From: Syngnathus acus
Taxonomy: Eukaryota > Chordata > Actinopteri > Syngnathiformes > Syngnathidae
Reading direction: 5' to 3'
Length of the DNA: 64,000 nt
Assembly: GCF_901709675.1 (NCBI RefSeq)
Contig: NC_051088.1
Span: 21,552,693-21,616,692 of the forward strand
Under the pieces are notes generated by a model that searched no databases, was not told the DNA's origin, and was given only the letters and a program-made list of their open reading frames with translations. The number at the start of each line of letters is the position of its first letter. Position 1 is the first letter of the stretch. Positions 24,031-35,320 of the stretch are shown here, in pieces. The position numbers and the translations under genes are program-made.

Positions 24031-24503
24031 TGAGCGCTGAATGAGTTGAACCAATTATCAGTGAGTCAACTAGCTAGCGTTGTCTTCCTGTGTTATTGTG
24101 AAGTTAGGTTTGAAGTTTGGTTTGAAGGTTTGTTTTTTTTCCAGGAACTTTATTTGGAAGGTTTCCCAACAAAATCAGCTGAATGAGTTGAAGCAATTAT
24201 CAGTGACTCAACTAGCTAATGATTTCCTCTCTAATGTGAAATTAGTTAATTCGTAGAATTAAGTTTATTATTTATTTATTTATTATTTATTTGTTCATTA
24301 TTCTGGTTTTATATTAGCCGCACTGGATTATAAGCCGCGGGTGTTTTATTGTTTTATTTTATTTATTTATTTTCTATTTTCTATTTTTAAATTGTCTATT
24401 TTTTATTTTATTTATTTGTTTATTTTCCAGTTTATCCTTTTTCAGACCGATTTTTTTTTTTTCCCGCAGGAACTTAGTTTGATGGCCTTACCGACAAAAT
24501 CAG
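24031..24503 (+). repeat. Degenerate tandem duplication with an AT-rich insert
   Basis: GCTGAATGAGTTGAA followed by CAATTATCAGTGA recurs at 24036 and 24178 (period about 142 bp). The preceding CAGGAACTT to ACAAAATCAG segment recurs at 24131-24178 and about 24451-24503. An AT-rich stretch at 24250-24430 separates the last partial unit. Confidence 0.7.
24312..24342 (+). mobile_element. Relic of the widespread ACTATAAG-type fish repeat
   Basis: AGCCGCACTGGATTATAAGC, then CGCGGGTG, is a recognisable short relic of the dispersed family also seen at 35351-35672. Borders are not visible. Confidence 0.5.
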
Positions 24504-25755
24504 TTTTAGACACGTGATCTGAAAAAAAGAAAGTTCAAACTATGGGATGGATTTTTATAGTTGGGCGCCTAAAAATATCAGAATTTTTAAAAGATTGTTG
24601 CCCTTCCTCTTTGTTGTTGCGCGCTCTAACAGTTTGCTTTATATCTAACACTTGGACCAGTCCGTCACTGCAAAGCAGGACATAGTTCCCAAATGATAGC
24701 ACATTCCACAAACGTTTTGACTGGCACTACACGGGAAAGCATACAAACGGCTTCAAATCAGCAAGTGCCGTTAGATGCAAAGTGTTTTGCTTTCAAATCC
24801 CCCCCCACCAAAGACAGCTCAGGTACAGGACTTGTACTTTAATGACTTTAGCTCAGATGGGATTTGCTGGTCTCTGTCATATTGACGTGCATCTGGGCAA
24901 AAGGCAGCCATGCAAATAATTAAATTGGAAATACTCTGTATTGGGGTTGGAGAAATCAATGGTACTCATTGTGAAAGACAAAGAGTCAGCTTGTCGTGCA
25001 GGTAAAACAATCTCTCATTGGAAAGGAAAATACAGCAAGTCGACGTCAGTGTATGTGTGAGAAGTCTAATGACAAAAAAAGGGCCGCCTGCGCTATGACA
25101 ATATCTACATGCCATTTAAAAGACGATCGGGCTCAGGTGGCTCATATTAACCTGAGAAAATGGAGGGAAGATATTTCCTCCTGTAAGCGCTGCTGCATGC
25201 CACTGATGACGGCGGCGGCAGTCGCGGGGGTAATTGAATTCCAGGCCGTCACACCTACGAGCTTCATTGAGATTAATTACTCGGCCCGACCCCGCGCGTG
25301 CCTCCCGGATGGTTTTTCGCTCGTGCAGGACAGCAACCCCAAGAAAGAAAGAAAGAAAGAGTGGGTGGTAAAGGGTGAACAAGCAACGATACCGTCGCTG
25401 GCATTGTTGTGGTACAATTAATTAATTTCAAGGTGATTAGACATTACTGAGCAAGATTTTACCCCAGCGGACCACAAAAGGAATATCAGAGGGTTGCAGA
25501 TAAGCGGAACAATGCTGGAGGTAATATTTTCAGGACAGACTCATAAAGAAAGCGAGTGGTCTAAATATTCATTTAATAACATATGTGTCGAGTGTAGCAC
25601 ACAAGCATTGCCCTCAGCTGTGTTTGCAGCTGTGACCTATAAACCCCGAGCATGTTGCCATGTCAACATTGGGAAAGGAAGGGAGGTAACGCAGTATTGC
25701 AGTGCCCAGAAGCAACGGTGCGAGCGCATTTAATGCAAAAGTAATCTAAAATTAA
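24504..25755. other. Unique non-coding DNA with an enhancer-like segment
   Basis: No gene is supported. Around 25225-25295, TAATTGAATT (25231-25240) and GATTAATTAC (25271-25280) lie in GC-rich unique sequence. A short GAAA repeat lies at about 25345-25361. Confidence 0.45.
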
Positions 25756-25990
25756 AGTTGAATCATACTTGGAAAAATATATATACGTGCCTGACATGGC
25801 TTGACTGCTGAAAAATCACATAGCAGGTCATATCAATGTATTGATTTTTATATATATATATGTTATTATTATTATTATTATCATTATATAATTTAAAATG
25901 TATATAAAATTTATATATTTTATAACAAGATATTTAACATTATGTACAATAAATGTGGATATTATATTTGTGCAAAACTGACGTTTGTGA
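25756..25990. repeat. AT-rich block with (ATT)n
   Basis: ATATATATG, then ATTATTATTATTATTATC at about 25863-25882, then TATATTTTATA sequence. Confidence 0.75.
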
Positions 25991-26164
25991 GGATTTAGTC
26001 AAAAGATATTGTATCATTATCCTATTGCATGCTTAATCGATTGTAAAGACATGATTACAGTCAATTAAAAAAAAAAAATAGACGAGTAAACTACTTTCAG
26101 CCTTATTCCTTGCCTTGTACGCCGGAAAAGAGATTAAGAGTGCGCCCCACGATGTACAGAATTG
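25991..26164. other. Unique AT-leaning DNA
   Basis: No recognised element; an A-run lies near 26068-26077. Confidence 0.45.
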
Positions 26165-26260
26165 AAAAACCGCAAACTAGTTTGTGCGCTATTTATATTT
26201 ATGACACACAGGTCATAAATTAAAAGAGGCATTTCTCAATCATAAGCCTACAGGTTAGCA
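26165..26260. promoter_or_regulatory. Candidate cis-regulatory segment with a perfect inverted repeat
   Basis: ATTTATGAC (26197-26205) and GTCATAAAT (26212-26220) form perfect 9-bp arms around a 6-bp spacer. Each arm contains the GTCATAAA motif known for CDX and posterior HOX proteins. AAACTAGTTT is nearby at 26174-26183. Regulatory use is inferred. Confidence 0.3.
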
Positions 26261-27180
26261 TCATAAACACAAAACGTCATGGATACATCAATGAGTGCTT
26301 TGGTTGAAGACACCTCCGCTATCATCCCTCGAAAAATTATTCATCATTTATTTTTTCAGCGTTCTTTATCATGCACTTTGGGTACCAGTTTATTTATTTT
26401 ATTATTTTCTTTATTTTTCTTCTTCGATGGCTTATTCTAAAAGACTTTGCATCCATATTTATACTCCATGTCCTCCTGCAAATCTTATCTCGCACATCTG
26501 ACTAGTTGAGCGGCGACCTGCACAGTTCAAGCTCTATTTGTTCTTGGGGTGTCCATACGTATCGGACCTCCGAGGAAAGGGGATTAGACCTGCCAAAGTG
26601 TGACCCGTTTTATATGCGACCCGCTCAGTCAGACATCTTCTATTTATATCCCGCCCGGCTCGCTTCCCGCTTGGCGTCCCCTTGGGTCGGCCCAGATAAC
26701 CTGAGATGAGGATGAGAAGGCAAGACGGAGCGGAGCAGGTCTTCGGCGCTTCTGTCGACGCTCACCAGGTTCTCTGTTTTCCCTCCTAAATCAATAAGAG
26801 GGTTCCTCAGGGGTCTCTCGGCGAGCCATCTGGACGCAAATCCGAGGGCTCAGGTTGTCCCCCGGGCCTCACGCACCCGCCTTCCGAGCCTGGATGTACA
26901 ACGACCTGGCACGAAGTTAATGGTTCTGCCAACCCCATCATCATGGTCCTGCCTTCTGTCCGCTCGTACACCTTCCGTCTAATCTGTCCGGCTGTGACTC
27001 AAATGTCAGGCCACCTGGGAAAGGCAGCTGCTGGCCTGCAATGAGAGCCGCGCTGTGGGGCTTGCGAGAGTCCCTCACCGTGTACGGATTGAGGATGGGC
27101 CCGTTTTGCAGACTTGAGGTTTTTGCCGGCAGATTGGTGAGAAGAGGTGTCACGGCGCTGATTGTTGATATTCAGGTCAA
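26261..27180. other. Unique non-coding DNA
   Basis: A T-rich tract lies at about 26385-26425. The rest is GC-rich and non-repetitive (26500-27130) with no supportable exon. Confidence 0.45.
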
Positions 27181-27445
27181 ATGAAAATAAAATAAATATC
27201 AAATAAAACAAAAATTACAAAAATACAAAATATAAACAAAATAAAAAATAAAATACAATGAAATAAAATAAAAATAAAAGAACTATCAAACAAAATAAAA
27301 AATTAAAAAATAAAACATAAAAACACAAAATAAAAAATACAAAAATATAAAAATAAAAACATAAAATAAAAAATACAAATATACAAAAATTAAAAAAAAT
27401 TAAAATATAAAATATAATAAATACAATGAAATAAATAAAGTACAA
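27181..27445. repeat. A-rich low-complexity block
   Basis: About 260 bp of AAATAAAA, ACAAAATA and AAAATACA variants. The minus-strand frame (Phe/Ile/Tyr-rich) is an artefact. It may be the remains of a pentanucleotide (AAAAT/AAAAC) microsatellite. Confidence 0.85.
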
Positions 27446-28740
27446 TCTAAAATGTCAGCAAAATGCAGACCACGGACAATAAGTGACCCAAGGATCATGT
27501 CAGCGGTGACATCGAATAAGAGGGAAGGGGATGTCATTCAAAGACACAAAGCGGATGACTCGAGATGCGCGTCACACAGCAGGTAGGCAAATGAAACATT
27601 GGCTGTGGAGGAAGCAAGGCGAGCCAAAGATAACGGAGAGATTTCCATCAATACATCAGCAGATAAAGATCCATCTGGATCCACTGAAACGGGCTTTGGT
27701 GGGGCTGGGGGTAGGAGGGGGCGGCCACTACTTTAGGCATCAATGCCAGGCCATGATGTGCGTCCCCTTACCAGTATATGATCCCATCTAAAGAGGAAGA
27801 TGAGATGCTTCGGGCAGGTCTGCCGTCACGTAAGCAAGACATCCTCTCCTCTAATCACTTGGGGACAATTTGGGACGAATCCAAACAAGAACACAAAGCA
27901 CCGCTCGGGAGAAAAGCCCAGATTCGTTTGGAGGTATTTAGAGGAAGAAAGAGGAAGGAAAAAAAAAAAAAAAAACACGGATTGGCTCCAGTTGCCCGGG
28001 GCCCCGTGGGGGAAATACACCAGCATAAAGGTAGCAATCAATATTGAAACACAAAAATTAAGCATTTAAATTTGTAATTAGGGAGCGGGCACGTTTGTTC
28101 ACACCTGTACGCCGGCGCGGCTGCCAACGCCGGCGCATCTGCTCGGTTCCACCTGCCAGGCACCTGCTGCCGTCTCAATGCCGCCTGATTGCATTCAAAG
28201 GCAGAAGACTCTTTTAAGCTTCTTAGCGAGCAGCCCCCTTCATCCTCTCTGCCGCATTATTTTCTATTTATTTGTATCTGCTCATTCCAGTGCAGGTGCC
28301 TCGCAGTAGCTAACTCAAGTGCGCCATACATGAGTGAGTCTTTTATGCCTCACTTCCTGCGTTTGTCATTTTGGCAAAAGCAAGAGGATTAAGGGTTTGG
28401 ATGCGTACCTCCTTCTTCTTCTTCTTCTTCCTCCTTGGCTCCCTCACTTTTAACAACATCCTTCCAAATTATTTGCATAGCAAATTCTTTAACCCCGCGG
28501 TGGTCGGAAAGAATGGTCACGTCAACGGAGCGCTTCGAACCGGGTTTTGCCGCCGTCAGAACCGCAATTATGCCAGATCTGACTGAGGCATGCATTTTGA
28601 GGTTCTGAATATTACTATCAAACCCAAAATACTTTTTGATCTGAGCTTCCTTGAGCAATTTCAGTGTCCTCAAATGACCTTCATAGCAATAAATATCCTC
28701 AAACCACATTGTTTCTGCTGCTGTGAGGTTCTAGAGAAGA
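27446..28740. other. Unique non-coding DNA
   Basis: A poly-A run lies at 27959-27975 and a TTC tract at about 28411-28428. The minus-strand frame at 28389-28709 looks protein-like, but its acidic tail is only the TTC tract and I recognise no family. Confidence 0.45.
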
Positions 28741-29010
28741 AGATTTAATATTGTTTATTTTTATTTGATTTTTTAGGAATTTTTATGTTTCTTTTTTTAA
28801 TTTTTAGGAATTTTTCTTTTTTTTTCAGTATTATGATTTAATATTTAAATATTTGTCTGAGCCGAACGGTATTGTCCTTTCCAATAAAATAATTTATGTA
28901 AAAATAAATAATAATTAATAAATAATCATGAAAAAAATAAGAATAAATTAAAAAAGGAACAATAAAAGATAAAAAATAAAAAATAGATAAATAGATAAAC
29001 AAACAAACAC
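28741..29010. repeat. AT-rich low-complexity block
   Basis: TTTTTAGGAATTTTT is seen twice near 28770-28815, followed by AATAAATAATAA and GATAAATAGATA tracts. Confidence 0.75.
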
Positions 29011-30499
29011 TCGTCACCCTTGACCTGCATTTCTTCAAATCATCACGGTATCAACCGCCCCCCTAAACACACACTCCTTCCTTCAAGCACACGAAAATCA
29101 CGTTTGTGGGGAAAGTTGGCCGCCGGCTGCAAGTGTAGCAAATTTACTAAATTCCCTCACTTTGCCCCCCCACCTTGGAAACTAATGGAATCATTCCGAT
29201 GTTGTTATGGAGATTCAACAGTTAGAGGGCTGCCATCTGGGTTTGAGTGAACCTGAGTCAGATGTAGCCCGGCACCACTGCAAGGTACAGCAGCTTGCTT
29301 AATGATTCTTAATCTTTTCTTTAATTAAATTGTGCAGCCAACCTGAAAAATCTATCTTCATGCAAATGAGAGCTCCTTTTTTGGCATTTGCTTACCGTAA
29401 TGCACTAATAAGGTTAATTTAATAAAAATCAGTTCCAGTTTTTAGAGATAATTGTGTTTTTTTTTTTCTCCACTGATCTAGATTGTAGAAATGTTTGTTT
29501 GTGACTTAAAAAAAAAAAGCCGATGAGATGAGTCACCTGCCGTAGATTAGCCTGTTTGTGATGCCAAACAAAATGACTCCATCCAAAGGCCAAAGTTCAG
29601 GAAAACTGCTTTCTGAGCAGAAAAAAAAACCCCAACGATACTTTAGTTTGAAGTTGTCGCAGCAGTATTTCAAATGGAGCTTTTATGTCGTCTCTGCAGG
29701 TTCAAGTTTGCGCCAGAATGAAAAAAAAAAAAGTCATTAATTAGATTACATTAGCTGCAAGGCTTAGTGAGGATTAATGTGGTAAAACGTGGCCATTCAG
29801 AAGCACGAGATAGTGTACCTGTACGCTTCCAACCTGATTAGCTCCCCTGGCGTCGCGCTACGAGCAGCTTGACAGCTCGCGTTTGTTGTCTACCTGCCGC
29901 TTTGAGCGTAATCTCTCCATTGTGGCGAGATTTAGACGTCGCTGTGGGTTTCTCTCAGCTGTCTGCACACACACATACACTTTTTTTTCCTCATGTCTCT
30001 GCTTGGTGTACACAAGGCCGTCCCGCTCCGCAGTTCCTGGCACGTCCGTCACGGCCAAGGTAAGTATACAACCCGAAGCGCTTGCTAATAGACGCAAGTC
30101 TTTCCCAGAAGTCTTCCCTGGTGACCGCATATTGGCAATGTAGAGAGCGGAATTGGAGTGGAGCGTGTCAGAGGCTCGCCGTTGTCCAGGGCGACAGCTC
30201 TCTTGTGAGTGTTGAAGACATCTGTCAATGTCTCCTCGGTGGATGATTCCCAAGCTGCTGAGAATATGAATGTCCCGGCGAAAGGAAAAGTCAATTATTC
30301 AGGGGGGGTTTTCTCGAGACTAGGAAAAGGTAAAAGAAAAAAAAAGAATCGGATCACGGCGCACGTCAGGAAGTCCAATACAGCCAATAACTTGACGGCG
30401 CCATTGTCAGGGAAGTCTCAAAAGTGACAAGCCACCTCTGCAGTGGATGAAGCAGCAGTGCAGAAGATGGTCTCATCTCTGGAACCAATCGTTCAACCT
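29011..30499. other. Unique non-coding DNA
   Basis: No gene is supported. GCCAAG/GTAAGTAT at 30054-30067 is an ideal 5' splice-site string (see findings), but no recognisable exon precedes it. T and A runs lie near 29457-29468, 29510-29518 and 29722-29733. Confidence 0.45.
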
Positions 30500-30590
30500 A
30501 AAGCATATTTTCACTTTAAGGCGAGAATTGATTCTGTTCCTTGTTTGGTACAAACTTGGCCAATAAAGCTGATTCTGATATTCAGTCAGG
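30500..30590 (+). mobile_element. Possible 3' end of a non-LTR retrotransposon or SINE
   Basis: TTGGCCAATAAAGCTGATTC (30557-30576) resembles the AATAAA-GATTCTGATTCTG tails usual for LINE and SINE copies in fish. Only the tail is recognisable and the borders are uncertain. Confidence 0.4.
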
Positions 30591-31784
30591 GTTTTGTTTC
30601 CGCAATCGCACATTTTTCACCCCTTAAAAATTCAAATCCATTTCCAACGAGTCATTGAAGAATTGGCTCCCATTCAAAATTCAAAACGTTCAGATGATTC
30701 AATTCACCTTGGGATCTATTTTCAACATTGCTTTTCTACCACAGACAAGTCGCTCAGGTTTCTGACAAAAACGTCACCCTGCCTGTTAACAAATAATCCG
30801 GGTCTACCTGCTCGTAACATGTGTAATCTCTTTGGGATTGGGCGGGAAATGTTTGACAGGTGTTCCCGCATTAGCATCCATTCAAAACAGATTACGGATT
30901 GGCTCCCGTTTTTTCCAAATGGCTTCAAAGCTATTTGTGAAGAGCGTTTTTGCATGCTATTTACGAATGTAGTTTTTGACCTTTTATAGATTTACTCCGA
31001 GTGTTGCATTGTCTCCTCCTTGAAACGTCTTGGCGCGCAAATAAACTCCATCAATCCTGTATTATGTATTTCTGAGCAGTTAGTTATCTTCAATAAGTGT
31101 GGCGAGGTTCTTCCAACAAAAAAAGCAGATTTCAGTGTAGAAAAAAAAAAAAGAAATCTGGATTTGCGGTCTGCATTGTGATGCTTTCAAGCTCCTCGGA
31201 CGTAATCACATGAAACATCAAGTGAAATTAAAATGGCACACCCACCTCTTCCTCCAGCTGTGGTAATGGCTGGCAGGTCATAAGCGGGCAAAGAGGAAGC
31301 GCTAACATTAGGTCACAGATGCAAGCGCCTATAATGAGGCCCAGTAAGGAGACGCCATCATAGCTCTGCTAATAAGGTATAATTGTCTCATTGTAATCAA
31401 GTTAGGTGCAATTTAGGAGAGTTAGCGGGAGGGCCTTTTGCTCTGATGCTTTTTTTTTTTTCCTTCTTCTCTCGGATGCACATCGGCGCGAGCTCTGTTG
31501 CACGTGCAATGCTTGACCGGAGAAAAGAAAATGAGTGTGATGAGATGACACAAGAAGCCCAAAGAAAAGAAACTTTCTTGGCATCATGTAACACTGCTAA
31601 AGCTTGATTTTACGCAGACATTGGAGTCCAGAATTTGGGAATTGCGTTAACTCTAAAAGTCTTGTTTTTTTAGAAAGGCATGTGTTTAGGCAGCCGAAGG
31701 GGTCCTTTTTCACGTTAAGTTACGTCAGGCATGTTGGGCAGTAAAGAGAGGTGCAGTGCGGTTGTGCTGGTGGAATTCTTGAAT
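30591..31784. other. Unique non-coding DNA
   Basis: No coding signal is supported. A-run near 31140-31153 and T-run near 31449-31461. Confidence 0.5.
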
Positions 31785-31842
31785 CCCGTTAACTCATTCA
31801 GTGCCATTGACGGTTATAGACGTCAAAGATATTAACAGGGTT
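31785..31842 (+). repeat. Dispersed short repeat with CGTCAA inverted arms
   Basis: Carries CATTCAGTGCCATTGACGGT and TATAGACGTCAAAGATATTA. The inverted copy at 39279-39334 matches with one mismatch over 42 bp. Inside, TTGACG and CGTCAA form short inverted arms. It is part of an interspersed family whose full length is not visible here. Confidence 0.8.
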
Positions 31843-33011
31843 GGCAAATAAATACTGTGAAGAATTTGCATGATCTCCCGAGCTTGTATGTTTATGTTTT
31901 GTTTCTGAGAAAGTGAAAGTGGATGAATGTTACTTGTTGCGGGTCTATTTTTTTATTTTAGTTTTGATTCAAGGAGCAAATTTCTAATTTCGCGGAGTAT
32001 TTTCTTTTGCAGGTTGTCTTCCTGCTGCGACACGTGATTCAAATGATCTCGGATAAGCAGCAAGGTCTGCAGAAAGTCTGGAAAACGATGCGCATCACTA
32101 ATTTTGCTCATTTTGCCTCAAAAACTGCAACATAAAATTGCTTGTTTCAAGCCCCGTTTAAAATAAACAACAATAAAAACTTTGACAGTTTCAGGAATAT
32201 TTTAGCAGGCAATTTTAGCCATATAAAGTACAGACAAGCGCATGTCACCAAAGAGGTGACACAGCACGCACACAGAAATGTAGTCGATAGCACTGCTGCA
32301 TAATAATCGATCACCATTTGTACAAGTGGGGCAGGCGGAGGCGTCCGATCAGTGCAAATTATTGTCACAGCGCACCGCCGTGCTGTGCAGTCAGCCGGAC
32401 GGCGTGGCGCCGCAAGATAAATGACAAAAGAGTCACAGGAGCAAGAGAGCAGTTAGTCATACCTGGTAGTGAGAGAACTCTGCGGGGGAAGTGGGGGAAC
32501 ATCAATACGACAAAGGGAGGGGGGGAGGGGCGAGGGGGGGAGCAACCCGCAATAATGATGCTTGCAAGCCATCGTCTAACAAGTCCAAAGAAAATGGCTT
32601 TCTTTGACACTGTCGTTATATTTTTTCTCTTACACGGCATAAAATAAATTGAAGGACCTGCCAATCTGGACTAACATTTACTTTTGGATGTATATGTGTG
32701 TCAGTGAGTTCACGGCTGTGTCAGTCATGGCCTCCTGTGTCTCGACCAATCAGTTTCGTGCTCCTCTTGTGACCTGCTCAGCAGGGCCTTGCCTTGTAAT
32801 TATTCCTGTCAAATTTGGGACGAGCGAGAAAGAAAGAGAAAAGAAGAGTAGGTGAGAGCGCTCAGGAGTTGGCCTGAATGTTGCCGATTTTGTTTATAGA
32901 CTAAGAAAGTATTAGCTTTTAGCTAATAGCAGTATTAGCTTATTAGTTTAACCTCAATACAAACTTAGGAACGGCCACAAAGGGAAAAAAAAAGATTGGA
33001 ATGATGTAGAA
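31843..33011. other. Unique non-coding DNA with a G-rich tract
   Basis: AAAGGGAGGGGGGAGGGGCG and the following G-run (32513-32541) fit a four-run G-quadruplex. No gene is supported. Confidence 0.5.
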
Positions 33012-33341
33012 CACAGGTGTCAAACTCAAGGCCCCCGCGGGGGCCAGATACGGCCCGCCTCATCATTTTATGTGGCCCGCGAATACAAATGTGCATCAAA
33101 TCGTTTGTCATTACTAGAATTGCAAATTGTCTTCACTTTTATATCTTTTTTTTCTTTTAATAATTGACCAGTTTTTACTCGTCTGATTTGAAAACGAGTT
33201 ATTTGTCAGTTTGTTTTGTAGCTTTTACTGTATATAATATGAGGTGCTCATACAATTATTTGGGTTGACAGTCATAATGGCCCTCCGAGAGAAGCTATGA
33301 CTACAATGCTGCCCGCGAAAAAAATTAGTTTGACATCCCTG
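33012..33341 (+). mobile_element. Non-autonomous hAT-type element with perfect 8-bp target duplication
   Basis: Termini are CACAGGTGTCAAACTC and, complementary at the right, GTTTGACATCCCTG. The flanks ATGTAGAA (33004-33011) and ATGTAGAA (33342-33349) are identical, so both boundaries are exact and the copy is 330 bp. Near the left end a GC-rich segment with GGCCCCCGCGGGGGCC can form a hairpin. It is inverted relative to the copies at 413 and 5636. No transposase frame is present. Confidence 0.95.
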
Positions 33342-34185
33342 ATGTAGAAGATCAGTATCTGAATGTCACCCCTTATAAACATAATTATATATTCAGTTTT
33401 TCTTGACACTGTCAGATTTGTCAAGTATTAAAGAAACAAAATGGCGTCACTCTGTTTTTAATGCATTTGTTAGTAAAGTAGCCCAAAATGTTTGCGCTAT
33501 ATGAGTCATAGTTTTTGATTGCAACACCTCAAGGCAAAGGGCAAAGAGTTTCAAGAGATCAAGCTACATCTCCACAAGTCTGTGCAGCATTGTATCAAAG
33601 GCTCTCATTGATCTTAAAGCAGCCAAATGGAAGGATCTCATTGATTGGAAATGCTCTGGGTCTATTAAACAACTGTGAGTGTCCCTAAAGCAAACGATAG
33701 GACAACTACCTAACATCTGACTAGACTCCATTGATTTCTCTTCTTCGTTCTTGGTTGTGTTTGCATGAACCTCTGCCCCCACCCAGCTCCCCCACCCCTG
33801 CGCCACATCCCTACTTTTGCAGCGTCGCGTAAGCCACAGCCGCTATAATTTGCGACAGCCGATCTTGCTCCCGTCCGGTTCGATACCGCATCGTACGTGG
33901 GCCGGCTAATAGGAATAAACATTTCACCTTTGTCTAAACAATTGAGTTGTGCCAATTCCCCACAGTGCTGTTGGGTCAATGGGTGACATGACAGGGGTTC
34001 CTACATGCACAAATGACCATCACCAATCAATGGAGAGTCATATTTCGAGTCATATTTCCTAATGAGCTAGCTCAGGTGCAATGTTAATTGTTGTCCTTTT
34101 AATACATACCCAGTGCAGTATCGAGCATTTGTAGACGCAATCAGTCTCCATGTTGCAAACAGAGGTACATCTTTGATATTTAAGA
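33342..34185. other. Unique non-coding DNA
   Basis: No coding, RNA or repeat signal is recognised after the target duplication. Confidence 0.5.
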
Positions 34186-34287
34186 AAAAAATCAATAAAT
34201 TAAAAAAATATATATATAAAAATTATAATTATTAAATTATATATTAAATTATATATATATACGAGTCATAGTAAATTATATATATAT

Positions 34288-34338
<51 letters not shown>

Positions 34339-34410
34339 TTGATTTTATTTGATTTTATTTTTTTAAATTATATATATATATATATTTTTTACTATATATA
34401 TATAGGTCAA
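34186..34410. repeat. (AT)n and AT-rich block
   Basis: Pure AT alternation at about 34289-34335 is flanked by TTATATATATA and TTTGATTTTATT tracts. It is self-complementary and likely to extrude cruciforms. Confidence 0.85.
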
Positions 34411-35148
34411 AGAGTGAGCAAATAGTGAAATGACTGTTTGCTTGTCGTCACAGCCACCTTAGCATTGTATAACAACAGAGGAGTTCTTGAGAGCCCTGGC
34501 GAGGAAATCATTGTGGAAGGAAGTGCAGACAATTAGCGTAGGTGGAGGGGCACGGGGTCCTCCACAAGGAACCACTAGAACAGACACGATCAAAAGGTCA
34601 AACACATTGCCACAACAATCGACTTCTCCCACAATGAATAAAAAAAAAAAATCTCATACAATTTTACCTCAACGCTATTGGACACAGAATGTGGGCGTAA
34701 AGTGCATACGAGCATCACGCAGCATTTAAAATAATGAGCTGTGAAAAGTAATGGCCAATTTAAATGCAATAATTCCTATAAACTTTATAACTCATCACAA
34801 ATCCACCTGCATCAAACTAGAAAAGGTCACGCAAACACTTCTCGAACCTGTCGTTGGGATCATCATCTCCGAGAAAACACACCTCATGCGTTCAAAGGTC
34901 ACACAAAGAGTTGTGCGACGTGTCGGCTGAACATCAGCGCAGCGGTGCTTTCCATTATTTCAAACTTAGAAGCAGATTGCCGTATTTCCTTGGGCACCTG
35001 CGTAGCGCATGCGGCAGATGACACCATATTGGATCGGTACGCTCCACTTGCCCCGATGCAACGAAAGGTACTGCGAGGACAAACGACTAAACACGCACAT
35101 TCATCTCCAGCCGAGCACGCCGGCAGTCGCAGCTGTGCCGTCCGGCGA
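34411..35148. other. Unique non-coding DNA
   Basis: No gene is supported; the frame at 34741-35181 has no domain and runs into the duplicated unit. Confidence 0.5.
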
Positions 35149-35320
35149 GCTTATGGCGGCGTCATCATACTTCAATTATGAAGGGAAACATGGAAAGTGA
35201 GTGAAATTGAAAGTGAGACTGCTCCGGGGTTATTTGGATATCTTTCAAATCTTCAGGCGATGCGCAAATGCTTTGCTAGCTTTGTTAGCTTTCAAAGCTA
35301 GCTAGTGACATGAGAAGGAA
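35149..35320 (+). repeat. Tandem duplication, first unit (172 bp)
   Basis: Starts GCTTATGGCG and ends GAGAAGGAA, and contains GCTAGCTTTG and CAAAGCTAGC as inverted arms of a potential hairpin. The unit repeats at once at 35321 and, after a 322-bp insertion, finishes at 35813. Confidence 0.9.

Noticed and set aside
28389-28709. Protein-like minus-strand frame with acidic tail
   Set aside because: The acidic tail is a TTC microsatellite and the rest matches no family I know; no splice borders.
33870-33900. GGTTCGATACC string as a tRNA T-arm
   Set aside because: No A box or acceptor stem at the right distance.
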